Position numbers and translations under genes: made by a program
The notes under the pieces: model-generated
Told to the model about the DNA's origin: nothing
Databases searched by the model: none
The model's input: the letters and a program-made list of their open reading frames with translations, nothing else
In this document: positions 12,505 to 22,967 of the stretch, one piece after another
Numbering within the stretch: the stretch's first letter is position 1
How the letters are laid out: every line of letters starts with the position of its first letter
NCBI GenBank assembly: GCA_037044905.1
Contig: JBAOKB010000070.1
Span: 62,001 to 126,000, forward strand
DNA length: 64,000 nucleotides
Source of the DNA: Hortaea werneckii
Taxonomy: Eukaryota > Ascomycota > Dothideomycetes > Mycosphaerellales > Teratosphaeriaceae
Reading direction: 5' to 3'

Positions 12505-14529
12505 ATGGAAGATACAGACAAGATCTCAAGGTCAGCCGCCGCTCCGGTGGTGATCGGCTTGTATGGGCTCCCGGGGTCAGGCAAGACCACGCTCATGCGT
12601 CGTTTGCAGCAAGACCTACCGTCGGATTCTTACTCCTTCTACGAAGGATCTGAAGTCTTGGGCGGCCTAGTCGAAGGAGGTATCGATGCTTTTAAGAACC
12701 TCGCTCCCAAAGAGCAAGCCACTCTCAGGCAACGAGCTATCGAGCAGATCGGAGAACAGTGCACACTTGCGAGGCGTACCGGTCTTGTCACCGGACATTT
12801 GATGTTTTGGTCAGACGAATAGGGTGCTCCAACACCGGTATATACCGATGCCGATCTGGCCACATTCTCGCACATCATATATCTTGATGCGATGGCCGAA
12901 GAAATCGCCGGGAGATGCACCAGCGATACCTCGAGATCACGAATGACACACTCCTTGTCGGTCATTGAGGAGTGGAAAGAGAAAGAAAAGTCCAGTCTAC
13001 GAGATTTGTGCAGCTGGAACGAGATTCTCTATTACACCTTGACTGGTGCTGCAACCTCAACGAAAGCGAAAAAGCTTTTTTTGGCCTTTGCTCGACACTC
13101 CCCGGAATACAACGTTGAATGTGCAGCACAGGCTTTGGACGCCATATTCGAACATGACGCCGGCCTGGTAAATGCATCACAAACTACCCTTGTCTTGGAC
13201 GCCGACAAAACGCTCGCGCCTTTCGACACAGGCAGAATGTTCCACGATGCTGTCGTCCGGAAATTCCCGATTGTTGATGCGAACTTTCTCGAGACCTTGT
13301 TTGGAGGACCGCTGGGATACTCGTACTACGCATTTCGACAGCTGGTCCTTACTTATGACGAGAAGGTAACAGATGGTTCGTTTGACGGACTCTACTTCGA
13401 GGTGGCTTCAGCTGTGAAATTGTACCCGGAGATGATGTCTCTCTTGAAGCGTGCAGCCATCACGCCCCACATTACAGCCATCGTTGTCACCAGCGGATTG
13501 AAAGCAGTCTGGGAAAAGGTGCTGGAATTGGCAAAACTCGACAACGTCGTTCAAGTCATAGGAGGCGGTCGTCTCTGCGACGGATACATTGTCAACGCAG
13601 CAGTCAAAGCGCACCTCGTATCTCGGCTGCGCAGAACATATCATCAATACATGTGGGTCTTCGGAGATGGCCCACTCGATGTCCTAATGATGCAAGAAGC
13701 AGACCAAGCCATTGTTGTTGTGGGCGACGAAGAAAGCAGGAGTCGGAGCATGGACAGTGCTCTCGAGCAAGCATTGGCAACAGCACCTATGCGTGTGAGA
13801 CAAGCTTTGCTCCCCGGCACTGTGCAACCAAGGCTCGATCTCGCGCAGCTGCCACCATGCTTTCTTGAAAGCGAGCAATTCATCAGAGAGCTCGTCTTGC
13901 CTCGCTTCGAGCTCCATGATGAAACGGACTCTGGCGCGGCAAAACTCCTCGCGACCGCGACTCGCGATGCTGACAAGAGCGGCCCCTTGCTGCGCGGTGC
14001 TCACGTGCAGATCGGGCGATTCTTAGCAGCCTCTGTTTTGACCAGGGTGATTGGACTTGAGGCATATGATATTCAACACGTGCAGGGCGGTCTCACAGCC
14101 GGATATCGGCTTCAAGGTGAAGCACGGACGCTCGTGGTCGCCATGATGCGGGGAGGAGAACCTCTCGCACTGGGTGTCAGCGAGACTTTTCCCAGGTCCG
14201 CGTTCCTCCATGCACGGACCAGTGACGACATTAAGTATACGCATCTGCAAGACTGCGACAATGTAATACTGTGCGACTCGGTGGTCAACAATGGCACCAC
14301 CATGAGAGACGCCATAGAGCACATTAAGGCTTTGAAACGCGACATTGTGATTCTAGTATCGGCGTGCGTGGTGCAAGAGGGTTCCATCGCTCATGGAGGC
14401 CTACTTCGTGAAGCAGCCATAAGACACGGCGTCAAGATCGTCGCCCTACGCATCTCGAACAATAGAAATACTGGGAAAGGGAGTACTGATACAGGGAATC
14501 GTCTTTTCAACACGACATTCCTGCAGTGA
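12505..14529 (+). pseudogene. P-loop kinase / HAD / UPRT fusion with one in-frame TAG
   Basis: One reading frame of 675 codons runs from an ATG at 12505, interrupted only by TAG at 12820-12822 (codon 106). The N-terminal part carries a P-loop (GLYGLPGSGKT, residues about 18-28). The middle part is a HAD phosphatase-like domain with DADKTL at about 232-237 and a GDGPLD motif IV. The C-terminal part is a uracil-phosphoribosyltransferase-like domain with a PRPP-type loop (DSVVNNGTTM). The three-part order fits a known fungal family predicted to act in nucleobase or nucleotide metabolism. Conserved sequence continues without a gap on both sides of the stop. TAG is one C-to-T change from Gln, in the CpA context preferred by RIP. 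Options are a recent pseudogene, stop readthrough, or a shorter HAD-UPRT protein starting at the ATG at 12892 (545 residues). No intron is needed. Confidence 0.8.
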
Positions 14530-15125
14530 GATCTTACGGCAAATGCTCGTGTCCGGACAAGATTAGCACGCAGAGCGGACACCATCAAGTCTTAGTCTAT
14601 AGACATGAAGAGGAAGGCTGATCGTAGACGTAGATAATGACCGTATCACTAATAAAGCTCGGAAACTTGATTGAAATGCGCCATGAAGACATTAGGGCCA
14701 AGGTTGCCGAGCTACATATCGTTGAATTCACTTAGCTGAGATTTTGAACTTCGAGACGATCTCAAAGCGACGCCGATGAGTCAAGCCAAAAAGAAAAGAA
14801 GAGCAGATTCAGGAAGTGCTGTGGCTTGCAGTCAATCTTTCGCCTTTGCGCAGTGAGCTATTGACTCAGTTGGACTTCGAATTCATAGTGCCGACTAGGC
14901 TGGTCGGTAATGACAAGATGTTCAACATTGCGACTTGTGTGGGGTCTTACTCTTGATTGGCAACGAGGCAAACTCTGTGCTAGTAATCACTTGCGGTATG
15001 CCCTAGATACATTGTACCGTGACAACAACACACTCTAACCAGTCACTGCAGAGTCAAAGCAGCACGAGCCTTCGAATCTCCATCATAAGCTGAATCATAG
15101 TTTCATTTCCTCCCTTGGCGATACA
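14530..15125. other. No gene recognised
   Basis: Intergenic, between the fusion gene and a minus-strand relic. Only short unsupported frames. Confidence 0.4.
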
Positions 15126-15817
15126 TCAAATCAAGCGCTTTTGCATCAGATTCATTTTCTTCGATCTCACAATCTCGGCTTGCAAAGGCGCGTAGTCCAA
15201 GGCAAGCTGAACAGCCCCTGTCTGTCGCACTTGCGCCACAACCGAGTCAAAAAGGTTGCCGCTCTTGCCTAGCAACTTCTTCCAGCTTCGAACATTAGCA
15301 GACAAGAATGTTTGATGGGAAGGTATACACACTGAGACTCGGACAACTGGCAGCCCAGCACCAGACAGATACCAGGTCCCAAAGCCAACTCCATGTTTTT
15401 ATATCGGCTACCGTGGTCGAGCATGTCTTTCACCGTCTTCTCGAGCTGCATCGGTGGAAGCGCGTCGCTTGCACAAGCTGTTACGGTCTGCGTAAGCGCA
15501 GTCACGGTCGGCTTGCCCATGGCTAAGTGGACGTCCAGCAGCACGATACATGCCATACGTTGTGCCATGCGAGACTAATGGTCTTCACAATTGGCGTTGA
15601 TGTAGAACTTGATCAGTTCTCCCGGAGGCGCTACACTCTTCACCGCGTGACTGGGCGGCTGCCAAAAAGACAGAGGGTCTCTCGTCCACTGAAGACTGTA
15701 AGAGGCCAGGATCCATCGAGTCGTATCATCAGGGCCTGAATAGGTGGAGAACTTCTCTACCCGGCATCGATCTCGGGCTCCTCGCTTTTGGATCTTGTAT
15801 TTAGAACCTCTGAACAT
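15126..15817 (-). pseudogene. Unknown duplicated family, copy 1, in-frame TAG
   Basis: The frame begins at an ATG (15817). It runs through TAG at 15575-15577 and continues in the same frame (SRMAQRMACIVLLDVH). A 47-base intron (15286-15332; donor GTGTGT, branch CTAAT, acceptor AAG) joins it to a last exon ending at 15126, giving 215 codons including the stop. Splicing is supported because the joined product (ES-HWKKLLGKSG) aligns with the uninterrupted paralogue at 31885-32670 (ET-NWTGLLTKGS). The TAG lies at the same position, before Ser-Arg, in both copies. Conserved pieces include GPD near the N-terminus and LGPGIC near the middle. I do not recognise the family and propose no function. It could be a pseudogene or use stop readthrough. 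Confidence 0.6.
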
Positions 15818-16590
15818 CTCTTTGCTGTTCTGTTGTCTACTGTAAAGCTGTTCGAGAACTTCACCAAGTGCCGACGGATCATACTGTCTGACTAGTCAGA
15901 GTCAAGTCATGAAATGCTTCATGGATCTCGAACCTTTTCAAGAGCAAGAATGAGCTCGTTCGAAGCCATCATATGATAGAGCAAACCTCGAGCGGCTGTG
16001 TGACTGCTCGCAAGCGACATGGATCTCGTCAACATTTGTACCACAGGCGACCGTGCGAAGTCCGTCTCCCCAGCATGCCGTCCACGTCACTGCATTGCTA
16101 TTCATGCAGCCACCTTATAGCAAATGCAGCTTCTTCAGTGTATGCAGCTTGCTCCGTGCGTGCAGCTCGCTCCGTGCGTGCAGCTTGTTCGGTGCATGCA
16201 GCATGTTAGGCGCGTATAGCTTGTCCAGTGCATGCAGCCTGATCAGAACCCGCAGCTTGTTTGATGTGTCTTTGCGCTAGAACTGTAAGGTGCAGGTTGG
16301 GTTAAGCATCGGTGGTAGCATTTTCATGCGCTAAAACTCCGTCCGGCTGATCTCCCCGCGCGATAAGGCTTGGCAAATGCTGCTCTTGCCCGTCGTCCTG
16401 ATAACGCAGCTGATGGGCAAAGGGAACCATGCAAAAGCATCATGCCACTGGTGTGACTCACCCGGAGAGATTTGTTTGTGGCAGCTTGCGCTATCTGGAA
16501 TGCTATTGACGAGTATTTATACCTCGGTCTTCCTAGCTCTCAGAACATGATCTCCTCGAGTACAATTGAGCAGAGACTGTTTATTCACCC
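15818..16590. other. Intergenic with minisatellite
   Basis: No gene recognised. It contains the 18-base tandem repeat listed separately and the upstream region of the RNase III-like gene. Confidence 0.4.
16105..16265. repeat. 18-base minisatellite, about 7 degenerate units
   Basis: The unit GCAGCTTGYTCNGTGCRT recurs in tandem about seven times with substitutions. Because 18 is a multiple of three, it keeps frames open and creates spurious repeats of Ala-Ala-Arg-Ser-Val-Arg type. Confidence 0.85.
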
Positions 16591-17396
16591 ATGTCTTGGC
16601 CATTTGAGCTGCGTGATGCGAGAAACAGCCGCGTCTCTGACGATGGCATGTCGGATGACTCCAATTTCGAACATCTCAGCCCCGAAGACGGTGCGGCTCC
16701 TCTGGAAGAAGTAGTCTTACAGTGGCTTGGCGAGCGGGTTTTGTCTTCTAGACTTGCGCAGATGATTGTTTGTCATGCTCCAGCGAACATCACGTCAGGA
16801 GATCTAGATGTGAGTAGGATACGGCCCCTTTCATCGCCGGGATCAATTGACCCTAAGAACATCAGTTGCGGCTGCTTCAGCAGAAGGTTGCAATTCCTTA
16901 CGCACAACGGTTGCAGGAGGCCGCCGCTTGCAAAGGCACGAAGCGGGAAGAAAATCCGAATAGCACGCGAGAGTCAATATTCCGAGCTTACTGCGTTGCC
17001 ATAGGGGCTCTGGCTTTTTCCAGTGACGCAGATAGCCGAAGGAGTCTGGAGATACTCGTCAGTCCTGCAACGAAATCTGTCGATCATGTTACAACAAGGA
17101 GAAGAGAAGCAGCAGCTGAAGGTGGAAGTGTCACCGCTCTGTCTGGCGAAAGCTCGGATGGGCTGAGCTGCCGCCAAACAGTGCTAGCTCATTATAGCAT
17201 GGCACTCAAGGAGCATGGCGACAGTATCGGCAAAGAGGTCCTCTACGATATTCGACCATCCGTGCTTCGTCCATCTATGTTTCGTGCACTAGTTGATGTC
17301 AATGGGTCGCGGTATGAAGGAGAAGCGAGGACGAAGAGGGAAGCAAAGCACTTGGCGAGTAGAGCAGCCTGTAGGGCGATGAAGATTGCAACGTGA
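16591..17396 (+). CDS. Degenerate RNase III-like protein with dsRBD
   Basis: Two exons: 16591-16809 and 16866-17396 (intron 56 bases, donor GTGAGT, acceptor CAG), phase 0, giving 249 residues. Splicing creates GDLDLRLLQQK, which matches the GxLxxLR region after the first RNase III motif. The signature ExLEFLGD appears as VVLQWLGE (41-48), so the acidic residues are lost or changed. The second motif appears as SIFRAYCVAIGA, where the D and E are Ser and Arg. Residues about 176-249 form a dsRNA-binding domain ending in the typical KREAKHLASRAACRAM helix. The protein probably binds dsRNA without cutting it (inference). It lies 323 bases upstream of a deaminase gene on the same strand. A downstream acceptor at 16880 is also in frame. 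I am fairly sure of the dsRBD and less sure of the RNase III fold. Confidence 0.72.
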
Positions 17397-17719
17397 AAGA
17401 GCCATGACCAGCTCAAGGGAGATACATTCGTCTTCCTCCTTAAGACAAGGCAAATATCTATCTTCATTCCTCAGACCGTATGTTTAGAGGCCTTTTCGCA
17501 GATAACAGTCACGCTAGAGCTGCGCCACGATGTGATGCGTAATTTGACTTACGTAGGGTGAAATGGCAATTTTTAACGCTGTCCAAAGACCTTCTTAGCC
17601 ATGTATAACGTCAGATCTACGTGCGATCACCTTCTGACAGACACAAAATTTCGTTCTCCGCTTCCGTGCGGTACACCTCCGTCCATCACCCGTTGTCTCT
17701 TCGAGAGTGGACCTTCGCG
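17397..17719. other. Short intergenic region
   Basis: Separates the RNase III-like gene from the co-oriented deaminase gene. No motif beyond a probable promoter region. Non-ATG codons in frame upstream of 17720 are not credible starts. Confidence 0.4.
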
Positions 17720-19072
17720 ATGGCGGCAAAAGCCAATGTCATCGCCCAGGACCTCAGCATGACTGCTTGCGATCTTTACGACAGTCTTTTCATACAAAGT
17801 TTTCTTCAACACAGCTCAGGGTCGGACGTCGCATATGTGAATACTCAAGACGGCAGAGTCCATACTCGATCGCTTTGGCAGCAGTTCTTGGATGATCTCT
17901 GCTTCTTATGTGACTCGAAGCCTGCAGGCAAAAGCGTTGTGTCCATCGCTGTCGAGCAGAGGCGAACTGGTATCGCTACTTTCTGGATCGCCACATCCCC
18001 TAGTCATCAATGGAGTGCGCAAAGGCATCTCACCGAAGTCCTCAGGCTTCTTGTCCGCTGTTCCGTCAAACACTCCGACGCCAACCAAACAGCAATCGAC
18101 ATCACTCGGAGCTCGGTGGAACGCAGTCGGTCACGAATACAAAATTACATGAAAATGCTTGAGCGTATCCTTTCTGGAGAGGCTGTGAGTAATACCAAAA
18201 GCTTTCGGTTGAACGGTAAGATGTTCGAAGGAGCTAATATGGCTCAAAAGGGCCTGACAGGCATTAAAGCGGATGTCGTCCTTGGACTCAAAGCTATTCT
18301 GCACAACAGAGGATGTCATCTTAGTCTTTGCAAGGCAGCGCACGATTTCCGACATTCTGATGTGTATAACTGGCTCAAATCTTCGACGGACGAGGGTCTG
18401 CACAGATTTCGGAGCAGCGCAAGACACGTAGTGGCACGTTTAGGTCACTGGCACAAGACCGCGGAGTCCATTGTGACCCACGCGTCCGATTTTGTCTCAA
18501 TCTTGCAGGATGCTGTCGTACAATCAGTTCCGCCTCCGGGATATAATGAAGTTAGACTGCAGCTGGATGAAGATCTGCGGGACTTGGTCATGCGTGTTTT
18601 CCCGGGCTTGAGAGGGTCATCCATGTGCGAGTCACTGCTTGACAGAGTTCTAAAGGCAGAGTCTCTCATTTCATGGTTTCGCTCGGCCTGTGCGAAAGGG
18701 GTACTGAGGACCAGGCCACATGCGGAGGTCGTGATGCTCAAGTTTTTCCATAAAGCGGAAATTCCATTCGTCAACGACGATAAATATATCGCATGCAGCA
18801 AGCCTTCATGCCATTGCTGCGCGTTATACTTCCTAGCTCACCCTTGGGAAGTCCATCAGCGACCTGGGCATGGCAACGTTTGGGTGCAGTGGGCTGTACC
18901 ATACTGGCCTGAGTGGTCACCGATCGACAGCCTCGACATCAACATCCTCAGACGCATGACAGACATGACGGGCGAGATGTCTCGAGCATCATGGACAGGC
19001 GGTGCTCGTCCTCTCAGGCGGTATGAATCTACCATAGGCATTACAACGGTCAGGACAGGGAGTGTCTGTTGA
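17720..19072 (+). CDS. OTT_1508-like deaminase, paralogue 1
   Basis: Single exon, 450 residues from the first in-frame ATG (17720). The C-terminal third carries a zinc deaminase signature: HAE (H334, E336) followed by the SKxxCxxC motif (C364, C367), within DKYIACSKPSC. This is the pattern of fungal OTT_1508-like deaminases of the cytidine-deaminase superfamily. Substrates are unknown for this family, and nucleic acid or nucleotide is assumed. The N-terminal 300 residues are mostly helical, with a KxGHWHK-like segment shared with the paralogue at 30477-31832 (both proteins are about 450 residues and motif positions agree within one residue). All zinc and catalytic residues are present, so activity is plausible. 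Neighbours are the dsRBD protein upstream and a convergent BTB gene 55 bases downstream. Confidence 0.85.
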   Translation: MAAKANVIAQDLSMTACDLYDSLFIQSFLQHSSGSDVAYVNTQDGRVHTRSLWQQFLDDLCFLCDSKPAGKSVVSIAVEQRRTGIATFWIATSPSHQWSAQRHLTEVLRLLVRCSVKHSDANQTAIDITRSSVERSRSRIQNYMKMLERILSGEAVSNTKSFRLNGKMFEGANMAQKGLTGIKADVVLGLKAILHNRGCHLSLCKAAHDFRHSDVYNWLKSSTDEGLHRFRSSARHVVARLGHWHKTAESIVTHASDFVSILQDAVVQSVPPPGYNEVRLQLDEDLRDLVMRVFPGLRGSSMCESLLDRVLKAESLISWFRSACAKGVLRTRPHAEVVMLKFFHKAEIPFVNDDKYIACSKPSCHCCALYFLAHPWEVHQRPGHGNVWVQWAVPYWPEWSPIDSLDINILRRMTDMTGEMSRASWTGGARPLRRYESTIGITTVRTGSVC

Positions 19073-19127
19073 TCTAGTCGGGACCATTGTCACACCGAGC
19101 TCTCCAATACGATCCCAAGTGCAGCCA

Positions 19128-19872
19128 TCAGTCCCAGTATTCTCGGGACGCAGATTTAGATTTGGAAGTACTCAACATCTCAACCAGCTCCACCGCCAAT
19201 TCACCACCCTCGGCGACTAGACGACGGAACGAAGATCTCGAGAGCAGATCGTCCACATTTGAGCGAACAGTACGCATGGCAGCCCCCCGAATTTTGTCTT
19301 CTTTCTTCAGCGTGTTTGCGTATACCTCTTGTAAACACGCCGTCAATCCATCGGTGACCCAGAGCTGGTCTATTTTGTTCTGGAAACGTTTTAATGCGAG
19401 CTCTTTCAAGTCATGCAAGAAAAACTCGTCGGCCAAGAAATAAACTCGAGAGTCTTTCAAAAGCTCGTCTTCATCTAGTAGCCGATAAGCATGGGGTTAA
19501 AAGGCTTGAGTCATGCCTACTGTACCTTCTATATCGACATCGACCGGGATCTCGTTCCCGTACGTACCCGTGTAAAGAAACTGTAACATCCTGAAGTACG
19601 ACGGCTCTTTTCCCTCAGGACAAGTAAGTGTTCGCGTGGACGCTTCAGCAAAAACGCCACTCAAAGCTTTCGCAAAGTATTCACTCTGCGCGCACAGTAC
19701 AACTCGGTGAATTTGGATGATGGTGTTGCCCAGAACGACCGTGGCATCGGCGAAGGTTGGGTCCATGAAGTGCCTGGTAGATGTCAGTTTTAAATCGTGA
19801 ATTCGGATTGAGCGCAGCAGACTTAGCGAGCTTGGCAGCCAATTGGCCATGGTAATCTTTGTTAGACGACAT
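19128..19872 (-). CDS. BTB/POZ domain protein
   Basis: Three exons: 19872-19823, 19773-19526 and 19474-19128. The 49- and 51-base introns both restore frame and have good branch points (CTGAC; TTTAAC), giving 214 residues. The first donor is GTCTGC and the second GTACAG. A BTB domain occupies residues about 18-105: FADATVVLG, IHRVVLCAQSEYF, FRMLQFLYTGTY. It is followed by a helical segment (VYFLADEFFLHDLKELAL) typical of the short fungal BTB family. Such proteins act as dimerisation modules or Cul3 adaptors in general, and no partner domain is present here. The gene is convergent with the deaminase gene. The family call is firm. The exact start could instead lie upstream. Confidence 0.85.
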
Positions 19873-21295
19873 TTCGATATCGACGGTTTCTGACAAGGAC
19901 GCGAATAATGTTTCTCAGAGTTTTAGTGCTTGACGGCAGATGAGGCGATGTGCAGTGGTTGAGCAGGTCAATTTTGCTGGCTGAACGCCTAGTACACTGA
20001 CGGTTTAACACCCGATCTTCTGTTGCTTTGTGCGGTAGGCACTATTGTAGGGTAATTGTACTCTACGTCGCTCAAGCTTCTTACTGCTCGGCTTGGTATG
20101 CTACTCGATCTCGGCGCGATCAAGCCGCTCACCGCCTATGCTAAGCTGCGGTGATCATGTGGTGCGGCGCCTTGGTATGATAAAGTTGATGCGTTTGAGG
20201 TGATCAACAAGCATACGTCTGAGCTCATCTACGGGACCGCTGAATCAACGTGCTGCGAGAAAACCAAGGGTCACTGTGAGTCTGCTCCAGCCGTCAAGAC
20301 CACAGTATCATACAACTAATATTTCAATGCCTAATTACACCGCGGTGAAGGGACAATGGAACGTTCGCAAGGAGCTTTGGAGAAAGGCTGAACAGGTGTG
20401 CTCGCTTCCGTGGGTGCACCAATGATCTCTCTCCAGCCTAAACAGAGCTTAGGAATAAAAAGTTGCTTTATTCGGACGTGGTCTCACCTTGCGAGGCTTC
20501 AGGCGCAGTCTTCAATACATGTCTTCCTATTTCAAATGCATCCAAATGACGTGGCCTGGAAGCGGACCCGGATCGAGTTCATATGGACGCCGAGCAACAC
20601 CGAGGGAATGTTACTCGGCCAAAGCTTCCAGGATAGAGGTGCTTTTGCCGGAAGCTAACCCGCACAGACGACAATCTGCGGCAATCGTGCAGAAGAGGAT
20701 GAGGTTGGGCAGGTGGGGATTGTTGCTTGTCAATACTTATAAATTGATGCAGTGGCTATCGCACGAATGATATTCTGCAGAACTAGAACACAAGAGCGCA
20801 CGAATCAAGTCCTGTGGACACTCATGCGTCTGATGGGAAGATGACACTTTAGTGCCGATGTGGAACAAAGAGTGAGCTAGCGATACGCGCGTGCAGAGGT
20901 TCCCAGTGCTGCGGTGACACTAAATCGCCGTACGGCAAACGTGGACTTAGGTTGCCCACGTCTGTGCCGTGGCGATACAGTGGTGCCACGATCAGCATGT
21001 GCAGACGTTTGTCAGCATCACCGTGACATGAGCTTGTACCAGTCTTCAACAAAGGCGATGTAAAATGTGCGTCTCAACCCTCACATGAGAAGGCATGAGC
21101 CCCGCAGGCATGCTAGCTCGCGTAGTACGCACCGACGTCTGCTGAATTATCTAAAACCTTGTGTTCTTCTTCCACTCGAACGGATCTGCATCTGGTCCTC
21201 CGACTCCAAGACCACCATACGCTTCATCTCCTTAAGGTCGGATTTCGATCTCAATCCAAGTCACTTGACCCGCGAATGTCGATAAGAATTATGCA
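19873..21295. other. No gene recognised
   Basis: Only short frames without motifs. It separates the BTB gene (minus) from a small plus-strand gene, so it may hold divergent promoters. Confidence 0.4.
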
Positions 21296-21725
21296 ATGAG
21301 TGGAACGAAGGCAAAGCGAATGGCCGACAAGGAGAGCAGAACTGTAGAGCTTAAGCGAGCCATGCAGGCCTTCAGTCTGACCTACGGCCGAGACGATCAG
21401 AAATTGGAGAAGTGGCAGTTATTATGCGTTGATTGCGGCGTCGAAAGTAGCTCCAGCATTAAAAAGTGTAGGGCGGTAAGCTCAGGAGCCCTTTTGGATG
21501 ACTTGGATGTTTCCTGATCATTACAAGGCCCTTCGAACTGTATCGATCAATATATGGGATTTAATCAGGGCTCGAGAGACTGGACAAGTACCTGTGACAC
21601 GGTATGAAAGCAAAGCTCAATTGCGGAAAGATCTGAAGAATCCTTCTCGCCGATTTCCATTGGCGCAGCTAAAAGCGACGGAGGAGAACAAGCTGTTGAA
21701 AGCGCTTCTGGTGGTAATTGCATAG
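21296..21725 (+). CDS. Small conserved fungal protein, unknown function
   Basis: Two exons: 21296-21475 and 21528-21725, with a 52-base intron (donor GTAAGC, acceptor AAG, phase 0), giving 125 residues. The first exon has the pattern YGRDDQKLEKWQLLCVDCG followed by IKKCR. The second has VSINIWDLI followed by a basic KAQLRKDLK helix. This matches a widespread fungal family I remember, with a FNxxYGTD...WQxLC...KCRxxxxxxHVNIxDLVD pattern and no known function. Splicing joins KCR-A to ALRTV exactly at the conserved junction, which supports the model. Family members are often longer at the N-terminus, so this copy may be slightly short. Confidence 0.7.
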
Positions 21726-22967
21726 GTAGAGAAGCCACCTACTAGCATCCCAGTCGGGCGTGTTCTCCCTGCGCATGAAACTTCAGATGCTGATCACCGT
21801 CTAGATTCTTGCCCGCATCTTTAAGTTTCGGATACGGACATTTTGACCAGTGACTTCAAGCGTCTTGTTGTGGTCGTCGACGTGTCTGCCAAGAGTGTAA
21901 TGCTGGCTGGTGATCCTCACTCACCTTTTTCAAAGGAGCTGTTCATCACCTATGCAAAAGATTCCTTGTAGACAGTGGCATTTTACCGAAAATCGCTCCT
22001 TTGATTTGAATGGAAAAGGCTCATGTTCAGCTGAAATATTGCAAATTTTTACGGAAGCAAGATAGCTGAGAGCTTTAAGACTCGAACATGTCGGATCACG
22101 CAGCTCATACCTAGAGCGCTTAAACTTAGGGACATGGTCATCGGAATTTAGACTTGACGTCACAACTGACACGCTGCGGAAACTTTCACCTGCCTCTAAA
22201 GTTCAACTCATGTTGCAATCCGACTGTTGGGTAGAGATCCAACAGCCTTGTCACAGTCACTTATCCCACAAGCTAGTCGGTGTCTTGACACATTTTGGCT
22301 CTAAACCCGTGACGCTGTTTTGTAGGGTCGCAACACTTTACCACCCTTAAGGAACTTTATAGCTCGGACACCAGAGTCTCGGTCCGACAATCGAGACTCC
22401 AGCATTTAGCAGCGCACCAACCATGGCAACATCAAAGTCGCCAACCCGGATCACGATCGCGGCCATCGATCCAAGCTCGATGACTGGCTCAACCGAATGA
22501 TGATGTGTATCCGACAAGAAGGAAGCCAGGCCGAATGTCGCAAGACCATGATTGCAGCTTCGTACCTTAAGGGTCAAGCTCGGCAAAGGACCCTGACTTT
22601 AGGATGCTGAAGGAGTCTACGATGACGGGAGTAACTTCGTCGAAGCTATTTGTATCATCTCTGGCCTAAGCAATGACAAAGGAGTCGCCATTCGAGTCAT
22701 TTAACACCTCACCCACAAGACGTCGGCCTCTCATAGACGGCGTCTTCGGCGCTGGCGACCAGCAGCTTCGCCCGGTGGAGGAGAATGCGACAGTCAACAT
22801 GTCCCACACGGGCCGTTCCGCGTCGCACTCTGAAATAAGCTTCTGAGGCTAGCTTGACTCGGAAAGGCTCGGGACGGAAAGTGAGGGGCAACACCTTACT
22901 CGTCCTGATTTCAAGCACCTCCAGAAACTGGAATAGCAGTCTTCCTATTCGCATTTCTTGCAATCAA
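21726..22967. other. No gene recognised
   Basis: No supported frames. The last bases before 22968 continue in frame with the next gene, but only through non-ATG codons. Confidence 0.4.

Noticed and set aside
15973..16280. Open frames with repeated Ala-Arg-Ser-Val
   Set aside because: Explained by the 18-base minisatellite, a multiple of three.
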